Positions 1 through 12,377 of a stretch of DNA of 64,000 nucleotides are shown piece by piece. Made by a program: the position numbers and the translations under genes. The notes under the pieces were generated by a model. It was not told where the DNA came from. It saw only the letters and a list, made by a program, of their open reading frames with translations, and searched no databases. The number at the start of each line of letters is the position of its first letter. The first letter of the stretch is position 1. This stretch comes from Lentinus brumalis (lineage: Eukaryota > Basidiomycota > Agaricomycetes > Polyporales > Polyporaceae), in NCBI GenBank assembly GCA_001792895.1, contig MARA01000015.1:310001-374000 (forward strand), given 5' to 3'.

Positions 1-6
1 ACTCAG

Positions 7-543
7 CTATTCAAAACAGGAAGAGTTATGTGAGCCTTGCAAAGAGTCAAGACCGTCGTCGAACACGTCCTGACTTTTGATTGTCAACGGGTGTGGCACC
101 CGTTCGGGGCTCAATAGCACTTCTTCAACATGAACTTCAAGCATATAGCGCAATGCGCGAAAGCCTGTGTCTTGCGTCAAGACCGGAGACTCGGCGAGTG
201 GAAGGAGCTTCAACTTGAAGTTGCCAGCGCAGCAAGCACGACTGAGATTAGATTAGATTAGATTAGAGTAGCCCTTGGGAGATAAGATTATGATAATCTC
301 CCCTGGCCAACCCCGGTCCTCGACCATCCCGAGCTCATCTTCCGTCATGAATTTCTCGGTCGTTCCTCCATGACAAGCTTGTACGCACGCACACTGCACG
401 TTTGTATATCGAAGGATGGTTGATAATCTGTCGAGCCCTTCATCCTTCGGTGCTTCGTCGCCTCCTCGTTCGGAGTCGTCCGAGTCGTCAGAACCATTGA
501 GAAGTGCGTTATCTCTTATACTGGGTTGACTGACGAGGCCCAT
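7..543 (-). CDS. Doubtful left-edge gene fragment
   Basis: Two open stretches lie on the minus strand (253-543 and 7-213), separated by a GATTA-repeat tract that ends in a possible branch site and acceptor. The upstream piece is acidic (a run of Asp/Ser/Glu such as GSDDSDDSERGGDE), and the downstream piece has no recognisable domain. I could not find a donor site that joins them in one frame, so they may be separate, or the gene may be decayed. No family is recognised and the product is unknown. A spurious reading is quite possible. Confidence 0.22.
245..267. repeat. Short GATTA tandem repeat
   Basis: About four and a half perfect copies of a five-base GATTA unit. It sits between the two doubtful left-edge open stretches. 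Confidence 0.8.
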
Positions 544-1003
544 AAGCGGAGAGCCGATCTTGAACCCTCGACCAATATATAGGTCTGTGTTTCAAGTGTG
601 CGCGGCAGAACGCATGCCTCTTGGCGGCGCGTCGTTTGTGGGCGTGCGTGAGATGTAACCGTGAGTGCTCGAGCCTGGCCTTACTGGTGTGATAATGACT
701 TCAACGTCCCTTCAACAGCTAGCAGCTATAGATCCCCTCGCCGATTCTTGAAGCGGCACATACATCGCCGTGTAGTCAAGCAAACGATTCCCGTTCATGT
801 TCGGTCGATATCCCTGGTTTGAGTACCGGACACCCTGAGTCATTTCGGCGCGCATCAGTCTACACATATCCATCTGGACCCCTGTCTTCCCCGCTCATCT
901 CACGGAGTAAGCGGCTCCTGGCGGCCTGTGCACCTCTGCAGTCTAGTTATAAGTGCAGACCTTGCAGTCCTCTGTCTTCACCTCCCACAGCATACACCAC
1001 AGG

Positions 1004-2639
1004 ATGGCGGATGCGGGTACCGCGGAGTTGATCGCGTTTTTCGAGAGTATGTGAGTATACATCAACAGACCTCATGTTGAGGTACTCAGTCCCGGCTTCA
1101 GATTCGCTCAAAGATGCTGCCAGCTATCCATAACAGGTAGGCGCCGCGAACGGAACTCTACTATATCATGTCGCTCAAGCGTGCCTGTCAGCGTTTGTAG
1201 CATATGAACATGCCATTACACTCAAACCCGAAGTTCGGCTCTTCTGGAAGCGCAAAATCACGGGCGCCACGGTGGTATTCTTCTTCAATCGCTACCTCCT
1301 CCTCTTGTTATGGACGATTCCTTGGATTCCTGTCTACACCGATGAGGTGAGGGAAGGGCAACACTGCGTTGTTGACGTACTTTGGCTGACACGGAACTGG
1401 CAGAGGTACCCCCTTTCCCCGTGGGTCGTGACGCCAGGGGTTCTAATGACAAGAATAGTTGTACACTGCAGGTGGAATTCCGGTTCGCACTCGAGTGCAT
1501 CCAGTATCTCCCATGGGCAGGTATGTACCTCGTCCATGTGGCTACACGGACAGTAACCTGAGTGCCAGTATTCATCGGCCTCCGTGCGACGGCATTGAGC
1601 AAGCGACCAGTACTCGGCGTTGTCTTGTTCATCCTTTATATCTGCCCATTCGCTGTGAACCTCGTACGTCTCTGCGTATATCACGCGTGCCGCTCCACTC
1701 ACATCAGTCAGATCCGGTTCTGGTACGGCCTTACGGGCATATACGATCCGGTCGCAGGATGCCTGAACACGGAATCCACCACTCCAGGACTCAGACGCAT
1801 GTAAGTCTCGTAAGTCACCGGTCACTGTTGGCTTTGCTGATGACAAGCGTGGTATCTAGGAGTGAGTACACCCACATGCTGACATTCAACTTGTATTCTC
1901 ATGCTCGCTGGCTCTCAGTCGCTCTCCTCTCGCGGATACCTCTGATGTGCGCAGATGTCATGATGGTCGGGATCACATGGTTCTCCCTGCGTAGCGCAGG
2001 AAGCCTGCGAGCTACTGCAACTGGAAAGAATGCTCCGTGGTTCGCACACGTACTCTTGAGGGACGGCACGTATCATGAGGGTTGTCACATTATTCTCGTA
2101 CTTACGCAATGCCAGGCACCATATCTTTCTTGTCAGTGCGCCCTCCAGCCTAGCTTTGCGACGATAACCACAACCAATTCTTCTCCTACAGAGTCCTCTA
2201 CACTCTCAATACCCTACAAGTTATTAGTGAGACCCAGCTGCAGGTACGCATTATTCTTCCACTGCCCCAAGAGTTCCCGCGATCTCATATGGGCTTATCT
2301 CCAGGTTCTGAATAACATTGGGTTATTCGTCAATCCGTGAGTCTCATAGGTTCTTCGAAGACCTTTACTGATATCCCATGGTGTCGTAGTGTCAGCGCAG
2401 TGATTGTGTCGCGCATCCTGCTCAACCTCCAGGCTGCGAGCCGAAGGACGGCCCCGATGGTACCTGGACACAACCGAACGCCGTCGGGGGCTCCACTTCT
2501 CGCCGAGGACCGCGTCATGGGATCTATCTCTACCGACGTGTCCATAGGCAACACCTCGGACACGGTCTCGATATCGGGGACGGTCGGTCATGAATATGCA
2601 GGAATCCCTCTGGAGTCCGTTCCAGCCAGGAGGTTGTAA
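1004..2639 (+). CDS. DUF6533 domain multi-pass membrane protein
   Basis: A multi-exon gene for a seven-helix-like integral membrane protein of unknown function; the DUF6533 family is expanded in mushrooms. The N-terminal exon (1004-1050) gives a short soluble start and is spliced at GTGAGT. A later exon carries the DUF6533 signature AYEHAITLKPEVRLFWKRK, followed by an FFFNRY segment and hydrophobic helices. Further exons encode CIQYLPWAVFIGLRA, the helix around GVVLFILYICPFAVN, the segment SRIPLMCADVMMVGITW, and VSRILLNLQAASRR before a hydrophilic tail ending in VPARRL. All parts fall in the order known for the family. The exact ends of exon 2 and of the RDG-containing exon near 2070-2130 are uncertain. 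It resembles the gene at 60398-62138. Receptor or sensor roles are often guessed for this family but nothing here proves one. Confidence 0.82.
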
Positions 2640-2842
2640 GCACTATAATGAGATGCGCGACGCACAGATTTGGAACGGTCTCCGCGTGTCTCGATCGAGT
2701 GCATGATGTCGAGGACGCTGTCAAAATATGTTACATACCTAGACACTGCACAACGTCCGTTGACTTCGAATGCAATCCCCAGATATCTATATGATTGATA
2801 TGGACGCAGAAGTCGTCGTGTAGGAGTAAATGAGAATGTTCA

Positions 2843-4282
2843 ATGGAAGCGGATGATGAGACTACGGGATTACAGTCGGAAAGTCCCGGCCACACTTACC
2901 CACACCCACAGAACGAGACTCTCAACTCTCAAGTCTACGGCAACAGCACTCCTTGTCCAGCCCAATCTTCCGTCCTCCCGTCTCGTTGTGTGAACACGCG
3001 TCACAACATGTCGCTGTATTCTTTAGGGAAGAAGATTAGCGTCTGGTGGATTGGCGCAACAGAGCCCGGTGAGTCGCATCAATGCCCGTACCGTCCCTTC
3101 GACTGACCTGAAGAGACTGTTGTAGCCTCCGAAACTCCAGACCTGGCTTCTTCCCTCAGCACTGCATCAGCATCTCCTGTTGTGGTCCGTACGACAGAAC
3201 CGTTAACCCCATCCGCCGACACCTCGCCCGGCGACACATCACATGAGCGATATGCTTCACCTGTCGCTCAATCAACCCCATCGGTCTCTGATACCTCCGT
3301 GCCCACCGGAACACAACGGGCCAAGAAAGGGCGGCGTCAAGTTCCTCGAATAATTTGGTCAAAATTCCCCGTAGTCGAAGCATACCTGGAATCCAGGCTC
3401 GCCGAGTACCAACACATGAACACCGGAGCTCGGGAGGACTTTTTCAGCGCTGTTGGCGACTCGGTCGTCGAGGATCCAAAGTACATGGATCCTCTCAGCA
3501 GGGCGAAACACCCGGTCGCGAACGTCCGGAAGGTGAGTACTCGCTGTGTCGCATATGCGACCCACCTCGCTGACATGGGCGCATACTTGCACTCAGGCAA
3601 TCAGGAATTTTTACGTTAATCGCACGCAGGCTCAGAAGCACGGATGCACGGGCAAACGCAAAGCGTATAAGAACGATCGACTGGATACCCACCCCAAGAA
3701 ACGCAAGGTATCTGAAGGACCCGAGGCCCACACGACTCCTACTGTGGCCGAGCATGCGTCAGAGGATGAGGAAAGCGTCGAGACGAACCTTCCGGGACAT
3801 GACGCTAGTGCGAACGAGGTGACTCGGTATGCGGGAGACCCTGACGAAGCGATCGATGTTGATGGCGAGAGGGCCGGAAAGGGCAAGCCAGACGCGGGTG
3901 GTGCGTGCTCCCCCTCCCGTGTATTGCGTCCGCTAACATTCAGTTCCGTCATCAAGCTATAAAAGGCTCTCTGGAGGGACCCGCGCCCCTGCAGGAAGAT
4001 GAAGGTTCGGAGCTCAGCCTCGAAGGGCGCATCATGCAGGCAGTCGAGGCCCGGATCGCGGCGGCGCAGGGGCACATCGAGGAGCACGTCATGCACGCAT
4101 TGGAGATCCGGTTCGAGCGAGACGTACTCCCTGCTTTGCACTCCCGCATCGAGACACACGTGCGGGAACACATCCTGCCTCGTCTTGAAGATCGCCTTTT
4201 CAAGGACGTCGAGGTTCACGTCTCCAAAGATGTCTCCACCGCCACACCCCCGCCTCAGGAAGATACGCGAGTAGAGGCATGA
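2843..4282 (+). CDS. Orphan nuclear-type protein with PKKRKV signal
   Basis: A hypothetical protein of about 400 residues from at least four exons. Exon 1 ends at an ATEP-encoding stretch before GTGAGT. Exon 2 holds a Ser/Thr/Pro-rich linker and a folded-looking block (IIWSKFPVVEAYLESRLAEY). Exon 3 starts AIRNFYVNRTQAQK and carries the basic string HPKKRKVSEG, then an acidic region. The last exon encodes an alpha-helical segment with repeated Glu/His/Arg, probably a coiled coil. PKKRKV is the textbook monopartite nuclear import signal, so a nuclear location is inferred. The start is either 2843 or the in-frame ATG at 3009; 2843 is used here as the longest. The middle block looks like those of other uncharacterised basidiomycete proteins. 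I assign no function. Confidence 0.6.
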
Positions 4283-4662
4283 AGCAACCTATGGAGCTTG
4301 GGGAGAACGTTCCGGCCGGGGTGTACGACAGGAGAAGGATCCAACGGCGGCGAGGAGGAGGGTAATTTCAGGCGCAAACCAACCTCTACGTGTGCCAACC
4401 CATCCATCTACGCTGACGCCATCAAGGAGAGTATACAGGCTGGACGTCGACTGTCGGATAGAAGGAAGTTGTGACTCAACTCGAGTGCATGAGGTCGAAA
4501 ACGCTATGCGCGCGCGTCTGGACTGTGGCGGAGAGAGCGCACTGGGTCGCGTCGGGGCATGCATATGCAAACGGGCCACGTACAGGATCGAAAAGTGTTC
4601 ATTATTATTAGAATTAGTGCGAGTAATCAATTTCAGACAGACAGATTGCAAAGCGACGATGA
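4283..4662. other. Intergenic stretch between convergent genes
   Basis: Convergent 3' ends of the PKKRKV protein and the carboxylesterase. No gene or repeat seen. Confidence 0.6.
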
Positions 4663-7115
4663 TCACATAGGATCCGCAAGGCTGAGCTTCGTCAAGTACA
4701 CCATCTGCTCCGCCCGATACGTGTCCGCAGTGAGGTTCAGCGCGGGCTCCTGGTCGTTCAGCGTGAGCAGCAGCGGCGCGGCCTTGGAGTAGCGCGGCCA
4801 GTGGAAGGCCCCGTCCCCATTCGGGTCGAGCGTAGCCGCGAAGCGGATCAGGTAGTCGCCCAACGGCCCGCCCCCAAACACGTCCGCGAGCTCCATCCCG
4901 TGTGCCTATACATTGCGAATAGTGAGTGAGTGCTACGAACTTAGGCGAGGACAGGAACAGAGACGACGTACCGCGCCGATGCCATCGACCGTGCGGACGT
5001 TGCTCACTGCCCGTCGCATAGTCAGTATCATCCACCTGTCGCGGCGCGGGGAGGAGACGAGAGACGACGTACAGTAGGAGTATACGGGCTGCTTTTCCGC
5101 GAGGTGCTGGACGAAGGTGCGGCGCGGCGCGTGCAAGAAGAAGTCGCCCTGGAAGGCCGCCATGCGCTTGTACTGGGGCGAGTACGCGAACTCGTCGCCG
5201 GTGTTGTAGGGGGAGCCGGCGGCGGGGTCTGCGGGGTACAGGTCGAGGATCTTCGCTGCGGCGGCGCGAGAGGTGTTCCTGTAGTAGTTGGAGTTGACGT
5301 ATTCCAGGAACTCGTCGTCGGTGCTGTTCAGCGTGCGAGCAGTATCAGCATACTGGGGAAGGGACTTTTAATGATGCATATGGAATACGCACGTCACGTT
5401 CAGGGTCCCGAAGGAAACGATGGTGCCCTCGTCCACGTCGTTCCCTGCGTGACCGGGTGAGACGCAGTCGAGTATTGGGTAGAGCGAGATGACATACCAA
5501 CAATGAAGGGAATGTTGGCAATTGGACCCTCGAGAAGCTGCTGCTGGGGAGGACGGGGGATGAACGTCCCATCTGCCCGTGGGAACCACGGGGTGTTCAA
5601 TTGCTGCAAAGGCAAGGGTCATCTCAGCAAAGCTGCATTGAGTCCCGAGGAAAGCGTGTTCAGCTCACCTGGTAGCTCGAGAACGACGGCGTCTTGTCCA
5701 TCGCCGCCTTCAGCACCTCCGTAGGGACCGCACGCAAGCACTCAAGAGCATCAGTCGCATTCGAGCACCCGCTGTCCGCCACGATCTGGTCATAGGTGGA
5801 CTGCAGGTACGGGCTGTCGACATAGGCAGTCGACACCGGGCTCCCCGACTCGAGGAACGCCGCGCGGAAGAGCCCTTCGGTGTCTCCCCCGTTCGTCTGC
5901 ATCTGCATTGCGACGGACGCGGCGCCTGCGCTCTCGCCCCAGCTGTACGTTGACGATCATCAGTGGCTGAGGCTTGGAATACGGGCATAAGTAGGTGCTC
6001 ACATCATGACCTTCTCCGGGTCCCCACCGAACGCGGAGATGTACTTCTGTACCCAACGCAGCGCCTCTCGTTCTGCAGCATACGCCCGTCAATCAGGTAT
6101 AGTCAACGCAAATGTGGATGCTGCCACGCACGGTCATGCAAGCCCAGGTTCGCGACCCCGGCGTCCTTCACCTCGCTCCCGCCTAGGAATCCAAACGCGC
6201 CCAGCCTATTAGGAGTGTCCCGCTGAGTCTTCAACGCTTGTCATGCAACATCGAGTGAGGACACGACGCACCTGTAGTTCATTGCGACGAAGATGACGGG
6301 GTGCCCTATCTCGATGGATCTGGCTACAACGACCTCGCCCGGTTCCCTGCGAGAAAATTAGCATACGCTCAGCATCGTCCCTTGCAGCCGTGTTCACTCA
6401 CACCGCGTTCGAGCCAATCTCGAAGCCACCTATAGAAGGTGAACCAGTAAGACTGAGCAATATATTTGCATGGCTGGACAGCGCGCACCTCCATAGATCC
6501 ACTTGAAGAGGAAAAAGGACATGAGTCGAACACCGGTGATAGAGATGAATAGCACACGCACCACCGCAACAGGAAGCTTGGACTGCGGGTGAGCGTCCGC
6601 CGGGACGATCACGTTCAAGTTGAGACCTACGCCGCGCGGACGTCAGCAGCGTGACACCGGACGTGCGCAGAAGGAGTTGGTACTCACAGTCCTCGCTGAA
6701 GGGGACATCCTGGCGAGCGAGGAACCCCGAAATGTATGTACCGACGGCAGCAGGCACGGTGCTCGGGAGCGAGACGGGGGCAGGTGTCTTCTGGATGCAC
6801 TGGTTGCCGAATGCGGTTGCATTGATCGTGCCAGTGTACGGCGGCGCGGGCTTCGGAAGGCGGAGGCGCAGGTCCCCAATGCTAACGACAAACGGTAATC
6901 AGTACCGGCATGTGGTGGGACGAAAGAAAGGGATAGACGAACGGCGGTTGGGCGAATGGCAGGCCTAGGTACTTGATGACCGTCCCGTTCGGCTGTCCTA
7001 TGACGGTGGCTTCATCTAGGGTGACTGTAGGCTGCGTCTGGAGGTCCTCCGGGAGCGCAAGTGCAGAGCCAACGAGAAAAGCAAGAGAGACCAAGGAAAA
7101 GAGCCTGGTGTGCAT
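4663..7115 (-). CDS. Secreted type B carboxylesterase/lipase
   Basis: An alpha/beta-hydrolase of the carboxylesterase type B family, expected to cleave carboxylic esters outside the cell. The protein starts MHTRLFSLVSLAFLVGSALA, a clear signal peptide, and continues TVTLDEATVIGQPNGT, KYLGLPFAQPP and the oxyanion-side IYGG segment. The nucleophile elbow is GESAGAASVAMQM. The acid residue lies in NDVDEGTIVSF and the catalytic histidine in AHGMELADVFGG, so the Ser-Glu-His triad is complete. Cysteines around FSEDC and DSGCSNATDALECL fit the conserved disulfides. At least ten short introns interrupt it. The stop follows LSLADPM. A TATA box lies about 55 bases upstream of the start. It could act as a lipase, feruloyl-type or general esterase; substrate cannot be told from sequence. 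Confidence 0.92.
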
Positions 7116-7169
7116 GTTGCTGAGAATATTGACAGGCAGCTAAGAGAGGCTACGCTGGCCCATCGGCCG

Positions 7170-7177
7170 TATATATA
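7170..7177 (-). promoter_or_regulatory. TATA box of the carboxylesterase gene
   Basis: A TATATAT element on the minus strand lies about 55 bases before the esterase ATG, a normal core-promoter distance for a basidiomycete gene with a short leader. Confidence 0.55.
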
Positions 7178-7899
7178 CTGACCTGCGTCACCGCCTTCCA
7201 CAAGGAGAGCGGATTACTCGGTATATCCGGTGTCGGGATTGGAGAATGAGTCAGCGACATATTGCTTTGGATGCTCGGTAAGCACCGGATGATCTCAGCA
7301 CACCCTGCGACCGCAAATGCGCAACGAGCAGCGCAAAAGCTATTTACCGAATTCGAACGCTCTCGAGCGACGGGGTGGCTTGAAGGAATGCGCACGGGTT
7401 GTCTCCCCTAGGTACTTAGACAATTGTCGGGATTACGGACGAGCAGAACACATGGTGTAAGATCACAGGATTCGGACGGTGGAGAGAGGCTGCAGCCACT
7501 GGCAGAAGTTGCCAGAACGGCGGCGGCGACTTCGTTTAGGAGGAAGCGCCGACGTCAGCCACAAGCGCGTTGTTTGGTGGTGTTAGGAATGGTGGCTGAG
7601 GCGAGGGTGCGGCTACTTACTTCCTCATTCAATACGACCATAGCTCAGCAGTACTTGCTTACTGTACTGAAGTGGACGCGACGAAGACGCAGCAAAGACT
7701 CCTCAAGACCAGATGGCAAGCATGCGCGGCGACGTTCGCCGCCACAGTGGACCGTAGTATCTGGATACTGGATACTGCCTTGATGCTGCAGTCGCAATTT
7801 CGTTGTGCTAATGTGCGTACTTCGGTCTTTGGAGCTCTCATTGGGCTGACGGCAACGTCTAGTAGCCCGGTCATCGTCCTTATCCGGGTCATTCCTTCG

Positions 7900-9135
7900 G
7901 TGTTTTGATGCTTCGCCACCACGTCCAGGACTTTTCAACAAGTCGCCGAGCTCTAGAACATCCCCCGGAGACCGTCTCATTCCACCACCGCGCTTTGCAT
8001 GTATATTTGACGGGGTACGTATCCGACCATGTTTCATCGCTGGCCAACAAATGATTGCTGACTCTCCATGCTGCAGGCAATGATGAACTGGAGATGCGTT
8101 TACACACATCTGCTCTTCCCTTCAGTACTCATCACTCGGTATGCGCCTCGTAATGATTGGTGAGTGTCCGTTAGAGCGCGTAGTAACGCCCGCTGGGAGA
8201 TAAAAGCTGGAGCCTCTCTCCGCAGTCCTTCACTACCCTAGCCCACTCCTCGCAGACAGCCCACTCCTCGCAGAACAGCCAATCCTCACAACTACATCGC
8301 TCGCTCGTTACGCCACTGCTGCCTCGTTAGCGAGCGAGCCCAAACCCAAGGCCCGACCCCGTCCGCCACCGAAGTACGCATCAGGTTCGCTTCAGTCGGT
8401 CACCTGAGCATTCGGGATACTGACAGTAGTTCCGAATATCCAGACATGTGTACTATACGGCCATGGCCGCAGTCATCCATCGCAGCTAAAGGGGACCTCG
8501 GAGACGCTCCGGCACGTTGCCTTCTCGGGTGCCGTCGTAGTCTCCAGTAGCGGAAGAAGACATCCCTGCTGAGGTATCGTTTGCCTTCTTTGCTTGTACT
8601 CACTGTGCGATTGCTGAAACATGATGGTGGTCAGGCACCGCCATGGGAGACCGATAAAGGATCTTCACAAGATCTCGGTCTTGGTCGATGGATATACCGA
8701 CGTCCCCATCGTTGAGGTGACGTCCTCGAACCGTCCCCTGCCCAACGCCGCAGACGTCCTGTGCCCGGTGCCGCAGACGACCTCATTGCCCGTCCCCACC
8801 GAGACGACGAGGCGCGACACTCTCTCCGCTTGCGCTATCTACTAGCCATGCAACGCATCGGGGAGACGTCGCGGATGTCCACGAGTTCGCTCAGCAATGG
8901 GCGGCACCCGCAAACTCAGGCTTCCCCTCCCCTCGCATATCGAAACCCGCGAGCTGCTACTGTTTATCTGCAGTCGCTTGAACCCACCAAAGCCCTTGAA
9001 GAGTATCTGAGGAGGCATGCATGAGGTACGCAGATGTATTTCTCAGTACATGCCACCCCAATCATCTCGCCTCGATAGATGCAGAACGCGCCGCACTAAG
9101 CCGCAGTCCAAAATTTTGTCAATTTACGAAAACGC
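7900..9135 (+). pseudogene. Decayed BTB/POZ-like locus, copy A
   Basis: A stretch visibly similar to 14290-15200. Shared elements include a CAACGTCCAGG-like block, a GGCCAACAAATGAT block, an AAAAGCTGG core promoter and a small Pro/Lys-rich reading (KPKARPRPPPKYASG here, VQISRLKPPSCASG there). Readings scattered over different frames look like BTB/POZ pieces: GHGRSHPSQLKG matches the RVHRGYL..HS part, and VDGYTDVPIVEV matches the part usually read as EGCPVVxLxD. No continuous frame or plausible exon set joins them, so this looks like a relic rather than a working gene. The 3' part (8830-9135) is repeated once more at 9480-9800. BTB identity rests on short motifs only. Confidence 0.42.
8199..8205 (+). 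promoter_or_regulatory. TATA-like element of copy A
   Basis: GATAAAA in the context GAGATAAAAGCTGGAGCC, matching the TATAAAAGCTGG of the related locus at 14760. One base change weakens the box here. Confidence 0.45.
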
Positions 9136-9800
9136 CGCAGCGTGGAAGATGTGCTCAACGCCATCTGAAGGGCTTGTAGAGTACGGGAGTAAGGACGACA
9201 TTGCCAAACGCCAATCCATCCCGTCGGAGGAAGTAAGCGAAGCTACGCCAGGCTCCCCAAGGTGGCGCTGGGTTAACGGCCATCCTCCGTGTCATGACCG
9301 TCGAGGTTGCATCGCCCGTACCCATGCACTCCAGTGTCCAGCTGGGTGAGTTCTGCGACTGCTGCATGTGTGTCTATATAGTAAGCTGACTCGGAGGTTC
9401 GCAGCAGACGACGGTCCTCACTGTCCGCTTCCACAACAACGACGTGGCATGGCTCTCCGTCGTCCTGTGCACTCTGACGCGCGACCCAGTTTTCTCAATA
9501 TACAGCGCAATGGAGGGATATCGGGGATGTACGTGAGCTCGCTGAGCTCGCTCAACACTGGGCATCACCTTTCAAAGGTTGGCGTTGTGCGATACGTCCC
9601 GGGGTCATACTCTGTTCTGTCGGGACCACCACCATCTCCCCGTCGCTCTATCACTTTTCACCCGCAAACGCGCGCTCTAGCACATAGATATATTTGTCAC
9701 TACAAGCCACCCCGCGTATCGCCTTCATGTCGATGCTGAATTGTGTTACAAGACGCACTGCGCTTAGCGGAGGTCCACAAAAACGCTGAGATCCTTAAAT
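8830..9800 (+). repeat. Diverged direct duplication (8830-9135 and 9480-9800)
   Basis: Two direct copies share, in the same order, a stretch reading DVADVHEFAQQWA (first) or DIGDVRELAELAQHWA (second), an AAGCCACCCC/ATGCCACCCC block with TCGCC, and an ACGCACTGCGCTTAGC/ACGCGCCGCACTAAGC block. Both copies have small insertions, deletions and frame breaks. The intervening 9136-9479 holds no gene I can support. Confidence 0.55.
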
Positions 9801-10213
9801 TACTTAGCTCGATGTCTGTTCGTAATTTTTTGCCAATTAATGTACCCCTGTGCATGCCATTGCTACACACGCATTGGTCTGCTCGAACTGGCCGCTCATC
9901 CACGCTCAGCGCCGCTCTTGCAATGAGGCTTCTATACATTGGCAAGATACGTACCTATCATCTGAGTATCTGTACACCTTCAGCGAGGCGCACTGGATCT
10001 GGGAGTCCTCTCTTATAACTGCATCTCGCTCCACGGCGGCACAAAGCAAGAGACCGAAGATACGGATTGTGGGTAATGGATAACAGATACAATGCGACGA
10101 GAACACCATAAAGCCCTAGAAAATGTCCAGAAACACACTCCAGCGTCCATGCACGCAAGTCCGTGAACCAATACGACGCGTCTATGCGCGGAGGTCCATC
10201 AGCAAGTAATCAC

Positions 10214-12377
10214 TCAGGACGCGAGATCCAGCTCGCGGGAGAGCGGCCGGATGTGGATGACCTCGCCCTCCACGTAGTCATCCAAGGACTGCATCGGTCC
10301 GAGCGACGAAGGAGTCAGCATGCATGCCAGTCGCGCGGGAGAGCACGGAGACTTACCAGTACTGAATCGTCGACCCTGCGGCAGGCGATGCGCTCCGGAT
10401 GACTCGAGGCACGCTCACAGTGGTCGGACGGTGGAGGCGTTCGCGAGAAAAAGACTGTGAGCGGGTGCGCGTCCATCATGGTCTTCAGCTCGCGCGTCTC
10501 CATGGATATGTGGCGGAGGTAGTCGCGGATGTTCAGTCTGTAGGAGTACTATATCAGCGGGACTGTTCAGTGCCCAGAGCGAGACGGTGCAGAGCCTACG
10601 TTGTCAGGAGCGCGCTCGTGTAGACTGTCGCAGAAACGGAGATGAGGGCGTAAAGGCAATCAGCCTAAATGTCGAAGGGTTGGAGGAGTCGCTTACGTTT
10701 GGCGAGAATGAAGTTGAAAAGCAGGACATAGAGGTTGTCCTTGGCGATTACATACTAGCCCGATCAGGTGTGGCGTTAGTCGAGGTAAAGATTTTATGCT
10801 ACCAGACACGCACAGCTACGAGGTCTGCGATATTGAGAGGCCTAAAACATCGGAAGGATGTTAACAATGTTTGACTTCTATAGAGACAGAGGCGACGAAC
10901 GTCATCAGCATTCCTGTTGGGACGACGTGTAAGATGACCTTGGTAATGAAGTCGTCCGTCCTGCACAAGTCTGACAGTCAGCTCCCGTACACGATACCGG
11001 GATACTGGGGAGACCAACGCACATCGCGGTCCCGGTGCGGTTCTTGTATAGCTGGTAGGAGAGGGACGCGGCAAGAGCCAACTCAGTTGCGATGGAGACT
11101 GCGATTCCAGCGATGCCGTGAGACTAACCCGGCGGAGAATCTGTCAGCACAGTATGCCATAGACGCGAAAGCTGAAAACGAACTTTCAAGAGAACCAGTC
11201 CTTCTATAAGGCTGTTGTAGTCATAACTAGTTGGGGTGCGCTTTAGGTCAATGACGAAGATGGAAATTGTAGACTGACCCTCGAAGCGCGAACGCTACGG
11301 AAGTCAATAAGTATGAGATCGGAACCTCGAGGAAACTTGAAAGTCACTTACCAATGTTGGTAGCTACGTGGCCGTTCGTGAAGTGTGGATCAGCACTTGT
11401 CATGGTCCCTCTAGAGCAGACGACATACCAGCCGTGCCGATAGTGAGAAGGCCCTATGTTCTCCGTGAGACATATACCCGGCCAACAAAAGAGGAATTAC
11501 TGACCAGGATCACCGTAAGTGCCGCGCTATGGGTCACTAAGGGACCCATGTAAGCCATTCATTGTTAGAAGGCCGGGAGAGTACACGTACGTCTCCAAAT
11601 ACGAGCAGTGAGAAAGCTGAAACAGGGTCGTGAGCATTCAATTTATCGGGACGTATTGAACAAAGTGAACCCAACCTGTTCAATAGGAACGCGGAGATAG
11701 ACTGCATAAAGAGCTGAAAATGAGGCGGACGTCGCTGGGCAAGTATGATGTACTATACTTACGAGACAGAGAACCTGTGCCTACATATCACAATTGCGTG
11801 AGTTCGGCTGCGTATCGGTGTGTAAGCCTGAGCTTACAGGTGCGCTCCTAGATGCAACGGTTGACCATCAGTATGCGTGTTGACGTATCGCATAAGTATA
11901 AAGCTCACCAAGGTAGTGACGTGTATGGGCCGGAGTAGTCCCCAAAGTGAGTGATCAAATAGTCGTACCCTAGATGAAGCACAAAGGCTTGGTGTAATGT
12001 GTCGATTAACCTTGCAGTGTGCAAACCGAAAACATCAGTTGCTGGCGTGTCGGTCCTCAGTAGCGGCTCGCAACGCACATTGAGACGGCGATCTTCAGGA
12101 ATTCGTCAGTTACACATGGGGAGAGCAGCGTAAGCTGTGACGCACCCCGTAGCGAAGTACCAAGCAGTCGTCCTTGCTTCGCCATGAGCGGTAGTAGAGG
12201 AATGCCTGTAGACATGTAGTACCGTATATCCTAGCGAGACGATAGTGAGCGCTATGTGCGGCGAGATCCTTTCGCTATCCCGTTTACTCACATAGAAGAA
12301 ATAGCCACCGCTATATATACCACTCCAAGCGTGCTGTCGACACGTGTTGAGACCACATCTTGCGTAGGGGCAGACAT
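10214..12377 (-). CDS. DUF6534 domain seven-helix-like membrane protein
   Basis: An integral membrane protein of unknown role, from a family often described as receptor-like in mushrooms. Exon 1 begins MSAPTQDVVSTRVDSTLGVVY and splices to MIYGTTCLQAFLYYRSW. Then come LIDTLHQAFVLHLGYDYLIT, SLPW, small exons through the VQ/FMQ helix, GIAGIAVSIATELALAASL with KNRTGTAMTDDFIT, the helix around VILHVVPTGMLMTF, VIAKDNLYVLLFNFILAK, and finally LYTSALLTTLNIRDYLR. The YGxTCLQ, DTLHQ, RTG..TDD and LxTLNxRD motifs match the family in the right order. Many exons are tiny, one of them about 10 bases (near 11847). The middle exons (about 11200-11700) are the least certain. The hydrophilic tail ends ELDLAS. 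The gene seems intact although both flanks are decayed DNA. Confidence 0.75.
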
